Below are positions 38,106-50,100 of a DNA stretch of 64,000 nucleotides, piece by piece (position 1 is the stretch's first letter; each line of letters starts with the position of its first letter). The notes under the pieces were generated by a model. That model was not told where the DNA came from, made no database searches, and saw only the letters and a program-made list of their open reading frames with translations. The DNA is from Anadara kagoshimensis (lineage: Eukaryota > Mollusca > Bivalvia > Arcoida > Arcidae), in assembly GCA_021292105.1 (NCBI GenBank), contig CM037870.1, positions 11,767,353-11,831,352 of the forward strand, in the 5' to 3' direction. The position numbers were made by a program, and so were the translations under genes.

Positions 38106-41100
38106 CTGAAATAGGTCAATATTTAATAAATACAGTGATATAATTCAAGCTATTTATTACTTGTAGCAGAAATGCTGAAAGTGCTGTCAAAAGAACAGTC
38201 TTGATCACCTGACACTGTGTCAATCAAAATAATTAGCCAAAAACCAAAGTGTTTGACTTTTGTCCAATAAAAACCTTTACCAAAACCTGAAACAATTGAT
38301 TTTGAATTTTACACTAATGGTGTGACAAATTCCCCACAGTCTGTACTTAAATGTACAGGTCAGCTAAAATTGGATAATAAAATTTCAATAAATTCTTCAA
38401 ACATTTATTTGTATTATCAAATGTCAAATTAACCAATTTTTGGTTTTATGAAATTCTGTGATTATGTAAGTTGCATGACTTATGAAGTCTATATATACAT
38501 ACCCTAAATAAGATAATGAAGTAAACTTGAATATAAATTTACACAAACGTAATAATTATTGAAATGTAGTTAGTATTTACATAAAGATCTAGTAAGTAAG
38601 TTAGTAATTTATAGACAATTAGTAAAACAATTTGTGCAAAAATTAGAAAAAAATTAAACAGTGATAGAATTGAACCATATGTTACATATATAGATATATG
38701 AATTAACTGAAGACACATATATACAAGCAAGTCATTCAAGTATGTATAAATTATCACATTCAAGAACTAAAGATCTTCAGTTGCCAAAATACTAAGCTCA
38801 TTCCTAGTTTTGAGTACAGACAGTTCACAGTATTTCTATTTTATTATATAGCAATATGTGCATCGCATAGAAATTAAACGATAAATCCCGAGGTGTTAGC
38901 GTGCAATAAATTTCCATATTTGCACGCAAACTTTGTACTAGTCCGAGGTTTCCCGAATCAATTTTTCATATTGCACACTTGGTCACATGACGCTGTTTAT
39001 GACGTCATACAATTGTTGTGACATGACTGAAGATGTCATCACTGTGTTGTTGTCGTATTGCACTAGTTCTTATATCCGTATACAAGAACTAGTGCAATGA
39101 TAATGTATTGTAAGACAAAACAGTAGTTTTAGATGAAATACTAGAAGTTAGTAAACAGAATTTATTTTGATATACAGTGCTTACGGCAGTAGCGGATCAT
39201 TAGTGCAATATTCACTGCTCTCCGAGAAAAACATCGCTGCCGATTGTAATTTTTTGGTACTATCAATTGACATTTCTCCACTCTTTCAATTTATCATTAG
39301 ATGATAAAAAACGTCCGACTATAAGTATAGGCAATCCACGCGTTTTGTACCCCATGTATTTACGTTAGTAACAAATCAATTTGTGAGTAGCGGATCGCGC
39401 CACCTAGTGTCAAGAAAACGATAGCGGATCAACTCAAAACATGATTAGTTTGAGTTTCCATCATTTAATTGCAAAAATACTAATCATGAAACATTATTAA
39501 AGAGTTTTAATCGTAATATCAACAAATGTCATGATTAAAATAAATAACAAACAAGAGGCCCATGGGCCTAAACGCTCACCTGAGGAAGAGTACATATCTT
39601 ATGTAGAGGTTCAATGGTCAATGACATTAATAAAAGAGAATATCAAAATTTTCAGCAGTAAGGGCCAATAATATGCAAGTATTGTTGCAAATTAATTATA
39701 ATAATTATTATATAAGTATGCTATATATAACATATTTAAAGTCTAGCTACAATATATTATTTATAAACAGCTAAAACATCTGTATATTAAAATGTGCATT
39801 AGGCCAACACCTACAATATTCCAATATACATGCCTATACAAAGAGTTTACAGTTTTTTGAGATAATTAACCATTTAAGTATTCGATCAATTCTATGACCT
39901 TGACCTTTGAACCTATGACCTTCATTCATATATCAAAATGATTGTTGTGCAAATGCCTACAATATTCTAATATACATGCCTATACAAAAAGTTTATAGTT
40001 TTTGAGATAATTAACCATTTAAGTATTCGTTCGCATCTATGACCTTGACCTTTGAACCTATGACCTTCATTCATATATCAAAATGATCGTTAGGCCAATA
40101 CGTACCTTATTCCAATATACATGCCTATACAAAAAGTTTATAGTTTCTGAGATAATTAACCATTAAAGTATTAGTTTGCATCTATGACCTTGACCTTTGA
40201 ACATATGACCTTCATTCATATATCAAAATGATTGTTGTGCAAATGCCTACAATATTCCAATATACATGCCTATACAAAAAGTTTATAGTTTTTGAGATAA
40301 TTAACCATTTAAGTATTCGTTCGCATCTATGACCTTGACCTTTGAACCTATGACCTTCATTCATATATCAAAATGATCGTTAGGCCAATACGTACCTTAT
40401 TCCAATATACATGCCTATACAAAAAGTTTATAGTTTCTGAGATAATTAACCATTTAAGTATTAGTTTGCATCTATGACCTTGACCTTTGAACCTATGAAC
40501 TTCATTCATATATCAAAATGAATGTTGTGCAAATGCCTACAATATTCTAATATACATGCCTATACAAAAAGTTTATAGTTTTTGAGATAATTAACCATTT
40601 AAATATTCGTTCGCAGCTATACCTTGACCTTTGAACCTATGACCTTCAATCATATATCAAAATGATCGTTAGGCCAATGCCTACAATATTCCAATATACA
40701 TACCTATACAAATTTTTTATAGTTTTTGAGATAATTAACCATTTAAGTATTTGTTCAATTCTATGACCTTGACCTTTGAACCTATGACCTTCATTCATAT
40801 ATCAAAATGATCATTAGGCCAATACCTACAATATTCTAATATACATGCCTATACAAAAAGTTTATAGTTTTTGAGATAATTAACCATTTAAGTATTCGTT
40901 CGAGTCTATGGCCTTGACCTTTGAACCTATGACCTTCATTCATATATCAAAATGATCGTTAAGCCAATACCTACATGTACAATATTCCAATATACATGCC
41001 TATACAAAAAGTTTATAGTTTTTGAGATAATTAACCATTTAAGTATTCGTTCGCGTCTATGACCTTGACCTTTGAACCTATGAACTTCATTCATATATCA

Positions 41101-44100
41101 AAATGATTGTTGTGCAAATGCCTACAATATTCTAATATACATGCCTATACAAAAAGTTTATAGTTTTTGAGATAATTAACCATTTAAATATTCGTTCGCA
41201 GCTATGACCTTGACCTTTGAACCTATGACCTTCATTCATATATCAAAATGATCGTTAGGCCAATACTTACAATATTCCAATATACATGCCTATACAAAAA
41301 GTTTATAGTTTTTTAGATAATTAACCATTTAAGTATTCTATGACCTTGACCTTTGAACCTATGACCTTCATTCATATATCAAAATGATCATTAGGCCAAT
41401 ACCTACAATATTCCAATACACATGCCTATACAAAATGTTTATAGTTTTTGAGATAATTAACCATTTAAGTATTTGTTTGCGTCTATGACCTTGACTTTTG
41501 AACCTATGACCTTCATTCATATATCAAAATGATCGTTAGGCCAATACTTACAATATTCCAATATACATGCCTATACAAAAAGTTTATAGTTTTTTAGATA
41601 ATTAACCATTTAAGTATTCTATGACCTTGACCTTTGAACCTATGACCTTCATTCATATATCAAAATGATCATTAGGCCAATACCTACAATATTCCAATAC
41701 ACATGCCTATACAAAATGTTTATAGTTTTTGAGATAATTAACCATTTAAGTATTTGTTTGCGTCTATGACCTTGACTTTTGAACCTATGACCTTCATTCA
41801 TATATCAAAATGACCGTTAGGCCAATACCTACAATATTCCAATATACATGCCTATACAAAAAGTTTATAGTTTTTGAGAAAATTAACCATTTCAGTACTT
41901 GTTTACATCTGTGACCTTGACCTTTGAACCCGTGACCTTTATCTATTTATAAAAATGACCATTGTGCCATTACCTACAATATTCTGATATACATGCCTAT
42001 ACAAAAAATTCATAGTTTTGCAGATAATTAACTATTTTGGTATTCTTGGACATCTGTGACCTTGACCTTTGAACCCATGACCCTGATCTATGTATCAAAA
42101 TGATTGTCATGTCAATACCTACAAATAACTGAAAATCCTATGCCATTATCACAAGAAATGTAAAAAAAATAGCATTTTTTATCAAAGGTCAAAAACTGGG
42201 ACATGACCTTGACCTTCGACCTTGACATCAATTGGAAGAAAATTGCAATACAAGATCAACAGTGAAAACTCCATACAATTATCTTCAGCCATTATGAAGT
42301 TATAACAATAAATGTCTCATTTTGAAAATTATGTAATTTTACGCAAAAAACGCGTAACCTATTTTTCGTCTAATTTTCATGAAAAACACAATTTTAATGT
42401 TCCCAGGTATGCTGAATCCAAATATCTAATCAAAATTTGCCTGCACCTTTTGGTTTCAGAAAAGAAGATTTTTTTGTCTTTTTGCTATTTTTAGTAACAG
42501 CGGCCATCTTGTTGGGCGTGGCCAAACCCCGAACACAATTTTGAAAAGCTGTTACCCAGGCATGATAATCATCAAGTTTCATCAAATATGGCCCAGTAGT
42601 TTTGGAGGAGAAGATTAAAATGTAAAGTTTACGCACGACGGACGACGAACGACGCACGAAGGACGACGCACGACGGACGATGATAGATTGCAATAGCTCA
42701 TCTGAGCCTTCGGCTCAGGTGAGCTAAAAACAAATCATCGCAATGTCCCTGATAAATTAAGTCAATCAACAATGTCTTGAATACTGAATTATAAAAGCAG
42801 TAAATGGCGAAGGAAATAAAATAAAATAATTGTACCTTATAAGTTATAAATATTATTACATACTCTTGTTTATGAAGATTTTATTTTGACAAGAACAGCA
42901 TATGCATACAATGATACTTATTGGTATTGTACACTGTACATCATAGGTCCAAAATTGTTGCCAGACAAAAATATAGAAAGGAATATAACTTTAATTGTCT
43001 TAAACACAAAATATAGGGTTGGATATTAATATATTTATTCAATATATTCTAATCTCATACAGATTATCCTTCAAGCATGACAATTATGGCTTCTTTAAAA
43101 TACTTATTGATCTGGTCTTATCATATGATAAATAAGATAGTGGCATGGCATGGCATGACAATGCCCCCATCTTTCTCATGGGGTACTGGCCATGGAGGGA
43201 AGCTAGGCACTGGTTCTCCAATAGCCTCTGCATAACTGAACCCACCAGATTTTATTATTTTACTGAAAGCACCAGACAGCCACATGGGTACATGCCATAT
43301 TTTTCTTAGCCTTTCGAGAGGTCCCCTGTAGACAGCAGCTGATCCGTTTTTGCCATAATTGCACCCTGCATAAACTGGTTTATTTTTTATTGTCATGAAC
43401 TGTAAAACTCAATAAAGACTTATGTCGTAAAAGAAGACATGTTAACGAGTGTAAAGAGCTATTGTAATCGTTTCATATTACCTTTGAAAGTATTGAACAC
43501 GTTGGTCAAATCGAAAGTTAGGTGTTGGAAATCACATCCATGTCGCTGAGACGCTTGTGACATTTGCATTAAAAAGCCGAGAATTTAAAAAATAGGACGT
43601 TTATCAACACAAATGAAACGTAGAATTAAGTAAAAATACCAACTTTACAGAAATATATCCGAGTTTTATTGGTCTCTCGTAATGATATGGAAAAAATTAA
43701 CTTTATTCTAAAAAATGATCCGCTACTGACTGAGATCCGCTACTGCCATAAGCACTGTATAATAAAAGGGTTATTGAACTGATATTGTGAAATGTTGTTC
43801 CTCGTTGACTCGACATTTGCACTCGCAAGCTCGTGCTAATGTCGAGTCAACTCAGGACAATATTTCACAATATCAGTTCAATAACCCTATATTACAAATA
43901 TACAGAGAGCCAGAATCTGATATATTACCCAAAATTTATTATTACTGGTATAACGCATATAATCATTACGTAAGGTGTTGTATGTATATATTATTTAAGT
44001 ACAGTAAAACCTTATTATAATGCTGTGATAACTTTGCTGCCATGTTATCATCACGCTCTCCCACAATCTACATATGTATGTATTTCTTTATAAGTCTCAA

Positions 44101-47100
44101 CAATTTGAAAACCCCTTTATAATGTCAAAATTTGACTGAACAAATAGTGGCAAACAATCAAGGTGTAATATGATAAAATACTACCACAGGTTGAAATTTC
44201 AGATTAATTTCAGAACTTGAATGATAGCATCACGAGAATAGAAACATTAAAATTGCCAAACTGTAACACAAAAAAAAAAAAAACAACAACATTATCTCCA
44301 TAATTTTGCTAGTAAATATCTTTACTCATAATAATTCTGGGATTATAACTAAATTTCTCAAAATTACTAAAGAGCATATCATTTTCCATATTTATGCTAG
44401 TATCAGAACATATACTCAACATTCTGGGAAAATACTATGAACAGTCTAAAGCATTAAGAGCAACATTTTCTAACCATTTTACATTTTAGAAATTATGTTA
44501 TTGGTAATCTACATATGTAATATATGATTCAACAGGCATGTTTTATCTTATCTTGAAGCACTTTACCATAGGTTCCTGCTGCAACATGATTCCACGTCCC
44601 CTTGGGTCTCCTCAAACTTCCCCTCAGACTAGGGTCCCACTCCAAATCCATATCTGTGTATATAGTAGTAGTCACAACACATACAAACATGAATCTCACT
44701 CACAATAAAAACTGCATTGTGGATTATTATACATTTATAAAACAACAGGTGCTGATGCATGGTTGTTACAAGGTGAAAGAAGCAAATAACAGTTTAAGCT
44801 CTTCTTTTCGAAGCAAATGCCCAGCCGTTTCTCTGAATATATATTTTTTCAAAACAAATACCCTACTGCTACTGTTTTTTTAAATAGAGTTTACATTGCA
44901 TGAGATCATTGTTTCATGAAAAACAAACAAACTGGTCCATGTCCATATCCCGATCCAAACAAAAAATCAAAGTAAAAACTTTGAAAACTGGCAAATTAGG
45001 TTAAACATGAACTTCAACCAGGGATGTGAGGCCAGGGTTTTCCGGAATGGTAAGCATGCTCTGTCTCTATTGTATATATGCAGGATCATGGGAAACTCAA
45101 GTAAAAACAAGTAAAATGAAGCAGTCTGGGTAGCCGAATCGGTAAACCACTTGGTCAAACAAATGATTCTTGTTTTGATAGCGGAAAGGAGATTGCTTTT
45201 TTACAAAAACAAAGTTGAGCTGAGTTAAGTAATGTTGTTTGTCATCCCAAGGTATTCAAGATTTTTTAACTTGTATGGAAGTGGTCAATTTTAGGGAGGT
45301 GGAGGAAACCAGAGTGCCTATTGAAAAGTAGTGACCTTCTGCAAGAGAGATGACAAACTTTCTCACACTAAGATCTGCCCCGAGTGGGATCAGAACCTAG
45401 ATGCTAAGAGGGGCTGTGGCCCTTAAGCGTGCGCTATAGACAATCTGAGCACTGAATTGGCTTCTTGGGCGGGATCAAATTATCTAGTTCTTCATAATTT
45501 ATATTTTCCACAATGCAGCAGAAAACTTGGCTTTATGTAAAATCAAAATAATTAAAGATTCCAGAACTATTTTACATGTAGAATTATATTATGTGATTCC
45601 ATGTAGAAATATACATGTGATTCAGGCGAACAGAAAAAAACAACAACAAGCATTGTTTTGTGCTAAGAACAAAATTAAATCTAAATTTTGATAGCTCCTA
45701 CCTTTTTTCTATGCAAATGTATGCAATTTATTCATAAACTCATAATTGAAATAAACAATAAATAATCAAACACAATGATCATACTAATCCATGTTCAAAT
45801 CACAACCCCAAAAGCTAAGAATAAACTTTGAAAACTGACAAATTAAGTTGAACATGTGACACTTCTACCAGGGAAGTGAGGGCAAATATTTTTTAAATAC
45901 AAATATGTTTGTTGTTGTTTTGTGTCGAAAACTAGTTATGCTTGTAGTAACATGATCACAAACAACTTCAACAAATGATGAAAATGATGAAAAATAAAGT
46001 TATGATAACTTGAAAAGTCAAGCTCAACCCATCATGCCCAACACAGCAAAGTGATAACTCGCAGAGCCAGTCAGACTTAAAACACAGCATTCAAAAACAA
46101 AACAAAAATCAACAAATTCAACCAGAATTATAAACACAGTTATCTCCCCTAATTATCATGATTTATAGGTTGGTTTTCTTGAATAATAAAAGCTGAATTA
46201 CTTACAGTATATCTGATTACAATGGTGAACATATAAATGTAGATGTGGAAAATTAAATATATTTTAGACACATAATCTAATCTAGACTAAAAAGGACAAA
46301 GTAAAGGGAATTGAAGGGTCATACAGAGTTTTTTTTAATTTTGAAAATGTATAAATCATGTGTTATTATGACTGCATAGAATCATGAACTTTTTTTTCAA
46401 TTTTGGGAGTTGATGAAAAGCATAAAAAACTTTCAGATGAGGATTAATGCTTGTCTGCATAGTCCATTAACATCAAAAGCATGTGACTATCAATCAATTT
46501 TAAACTTTTTTGGACTTGGACTTAACACTAGGCATACGGGCATGACATAAACCCTGTACCTCAAGAGGAAGTCGGAACTGATGTAAAGATTCTTAATGCG
46601 AAATGAAAATCTATTATACAATTTTTGCCATCTATTGGGACCTTTTTTAATGGAGCTAACAATATTATAATTCTATTTATGTACTCTGCATGACCTTTGT
46701 TAAAAAATTTAAAGATTGAAATTCACTAAATTTATAAGGAAACTACAACTGTTTGTTTAGTATCTGATTTTACATCTACCCTTCACCAAAGTGACACAGA
46801 AAGACACCTATTCTGATTGGATTTCTAAAAGTAGAAAAAAATTATCTTCCCTTTTCTAAATTATCTCCCCTGACAACTTACCGTCTGTAACAGGAAGTGA
46901 TCGAGATAATGAGACTGGCGTCTTTGTTTCCGTTTCGTCATTCTGATGTATTTCGTGTTGTCGTCTTTTATAGGTTGGGTCTATGGCAGCAGCTATATTA
47001 AACGGGATCGGATTACTGACTGCGTAACATGCTTCTTGATCACGATTTCTGTTTGCATGAGCAGTCCTGAAAAGGAAAACAAGTATTTTTCATTACTGAT

Positions 47101-50100
47101 GGAATAGGATTTTACTTTTCAGTCAAGAATATTTCAAATAATTGTGGCATCACCAGCCTTAAGTGACAGAAATCTTTACCCTTAGCAGTGAGCTTATCAC
47201 AATGTGCATGTCACACTAACCATAACGCAGGGCATCAGTTTTAAAGATCTCTTCCTAAAAACCAAATCACTTCATTTCTAAATACAGAGTGCTTGGCGAA
47301 AGAACAGTCACTTCCTATTTTCAAGTGTTTGTCAGACCCAGATCAGTGACTACCTATTTTCAAATGTTTGTTAGACCCAGAATAGTCACTACCTATTTTC
47401 AAACGTTTGTCAGACCCAGAACAGTCACTACCTATTTTCAAATGTTTATCAAATCCTGAACAGTCACTACCTATTTTCAAACATTTGTCAGACCCAGAAC
47501 AGTCACTACCTATTTTCAAATGTTTGTCAGACCCAGAATAGTCACTACCTATTTTCAAATGTTTGTCAAACCCAGAACAGTCACTACCTATTTTCAAATT
47601 TTTGTCAGACCCAGAACAGTCACTACATATTTTCAAATGTTTGTCAAACCCAGCCAAGATTCAAAGCCCAACTTTCCACATAAAGAATAAACACAAAATG
47701 ATAATATGATGCTTGTAATTGATTCAATAATAACTTTATATAATGATTACACTTTATAACAATTATTTTGCTTTTACTTATATTTTACCAAAAGACAAGC
47801 CATGATACATTATATCCGATTTAAAAGAAACAAGTGCATTTTCTTGAAGGACATTGCTGAGTTATATCAGATACAAACCTTAAAGCCATTTCCTCTTCAC
47901 TATGATAACTTCCTGGTGGAGACGGTGATGGCGGCAGTGGATCACTGAAATCTGATTGGTCAGATCTGAGCCTTTCTCTTGGTGGCGCTTCTATGTACCG
48001 TAGCGACTGTTGCTGTCCATTTGTACTGGCTAACCACCTCTCAACTTCTTCCACACTATTATTTGGAAGCGCCTGTGGCACCATTCTCTGGTTATTTTGG
48101 CCTTGCATTTGCATTCTTTCCTGAGTATGTTGTCTTGGGTCTTGGGCTGGTCCATTTGCTATAGACTGGAGAAAACTGTCTCTACGGACTTTACGATGGT
48201 CAAGTTTCTGTACTGGAGGTACTGGAGATTCAGCAGATGACCTTCGTTGACCTGGTAGATCAGGAAGTGGTCTCGTTGCAGGGTTTGTCATCTACAAAAG
48301 TACAAGTCATATTGAAAGACAAGTCTGTATACCCAAACTTCAAATCAAAATGGAAGTTCCAAAAATTATAGGTTTCACAGCCTTAGTGAGTTGAGTAATG
48401 GTGTTTAACATCCCAGTCAAGAATAGTTCACTTATATCAAATGTCAAAAGCTACATGCTAAGTTGCATTTAATTTGTGATATGTTGCGCTGATGGGGCAT
48501 TATACAGCAGGGTCCTTTATCGTGCAATTCTGACCGTGACACAGGACCAAAAATTTAAAGTCTTGGCTCAGACTCGGTCAGGGTTCAAACCCATGACCTC
48601 CCACTTATGGAGCGAGCACTGTACCAACTAAGCTACCACATTGGTCTTTCACAGTCTTAGTGACTGTACTTCAATTCTTCTGCAAGCCTCTGTGGTCTGA
48701 GTATTGAGTTGGGCATCTTGATTGACAATAAAAATTTGTATTGCATTTGTTTCACAAGTAACAAGTAAAGAATAAATATAAATTTGAAATCATTCATCAA
48801 CAAAATCTTTTCATTTTGTTTAACTTGTTTAATGAAACTGACCATAGCTTTGTTTCATAAAACAGACATAGGTTTGTTTAATGAAACTGACCATAGTTCT
48901 GTCTGACCATAGCTTTGTTTAATGAAACTGGCTATAGCTTTATTTAATGAAACAGATCATAACTTTGTTTAAAAACAATTAAATGATGTTAGTTTAAGGT
49001 AAGCCCTTATATAAAAAACATCTGTATGTTTTTAAAGCAAAAAAATTATACAAAGGGGAATAACTTTTGAAAGTGTAATGTGGGGTAGATAACTTACTGT
49101 CCCTCGAGGAGATGGCAATTGTTGCGGAAGTTGTTGTTGGTTTTGAAATTGCTGTTGTTGTTGTTGCTGCTGTTGTCGTTTTGCTTCTTCTATTTGCTTT
49201 TTCTTATGTTTTATTTTTTTAGCTTTTAGTTTTTCTTGTTCGTGTATAATTTTCGCCAGCCTTGCGTCCTGTTCTTCAATCTCTTTTAATTTAGTCTTGT
49301 CCACTTCTGCTTTTGTTCTCTGAAATATCAGATTTCAGTACACAGTTCATAAATTTAAATTTAAAAGTTATATATGAAATGAAATGCCATTTCTAAAGTG
49401 ACCCCTAACAAACCCAAACTGGGATATCTCAAACCATGTACATGATCAAAATATGAACTAGAAAAACTGTGAGCCACAAGCTCACAAAAAATACCCCCCG
49501 CTCCCTCCACATAAAAAAAATTCCATCAGATCAAATTTTTAAATAGGAGGTGCACATCTACATTATATCACAAAGATTGTGTGAAAGTTTCATGAAAATC
49601 CATTGAAGGGTTTAGGAGGAGTTGCGGATAAGAGATAGGTACCCTAAGGTGTAACGGAAGGATGGAAGGACACATATGTCTTTATGAACTTTAAGAATAA
49701 TGAGCTGTCTCAAATTTTTTGCACAAAAGGCAATTGCAATAATTACCTTGTTTCTTATATTTACAATATTTATAAAAATTAATTTTATTGCCGTCTCATA
49801 TTTTCCAAGTTAATTTGAAAACAATTTTGAAATGCACTGTTAGTGCACCTTCTCATAAAATAGGTCGTCTCCCGTTAGTCAATGAGAGAATGTGACATCT
49901 GACGTCATCACATCAGCGGGTGGAGCAATGTCTCTATGAAGTTGCAAAGTATAGTCGATGTCAAATACTTCATTGAAGCTGTAAATATACAGGGACTATA
50001 GCATGTATATAATAAAAATACCAAAGAGCAAATCTCTTTTCTCTTAATAATAATTATTGCTTATCATGATTATTTCAGTGTGTGTTATTTACCACAAACT

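Larger units (their letters stand above)
39175..43757. mobile_element. 4.58-kb DNA-transposon-like element with 24-bp TIRs, in the last CCDC50 intron
   Basis: The left end CAGTGCTTACGGCAGTAGCG GATC (39175-39198) and the right end, read in reverse complement from 43757, agree at 23 of 24 positions. Both are flanked by TA (39173-39174 and 43758-43759), as expected for a TA target duplication of the Tc1/mariner type. Extra copies of the subterminal motif AGCGGATC occur at about 39,388 and 39,422 on the left and 43,717-43,727 on the right, in orientations facing the ends, like transposase-binding sites. Without the nested pearl-like insertion the element would be about 1.4 kb. It carries the unknown candidate gene at 43,121-43,569. 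No complete transposase is visible, so it is probably non-autonomous. Confidence 0.65.

Noticed and set aside
39780..42110. CRISPR-like array
   Set aside because: Units of 145 bp repeat over their full length with no unique spacers, and the setting is eukaryotic.
42430..42693. 87-codon R/S/V-rich minus frame
   Set aside because: It is the reverse reading of the GACGG-rich tail of the pearl-like element.
43121..43396. Firm assignment as an extra internal CCDC50 exon
   Set aside because: Exon 12 already joins exon 13 in phase, this segment ends in a stop, and it lies inside a mobile element. Kept only as an uncertain candidate gene.
47343..47657. 104-codon GSDCSGSDKHLKI-type repeat protein
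   Set aside because: The repeat derives from a SINE segment, is intronic to CCDC50, and has no flanking coding signal.
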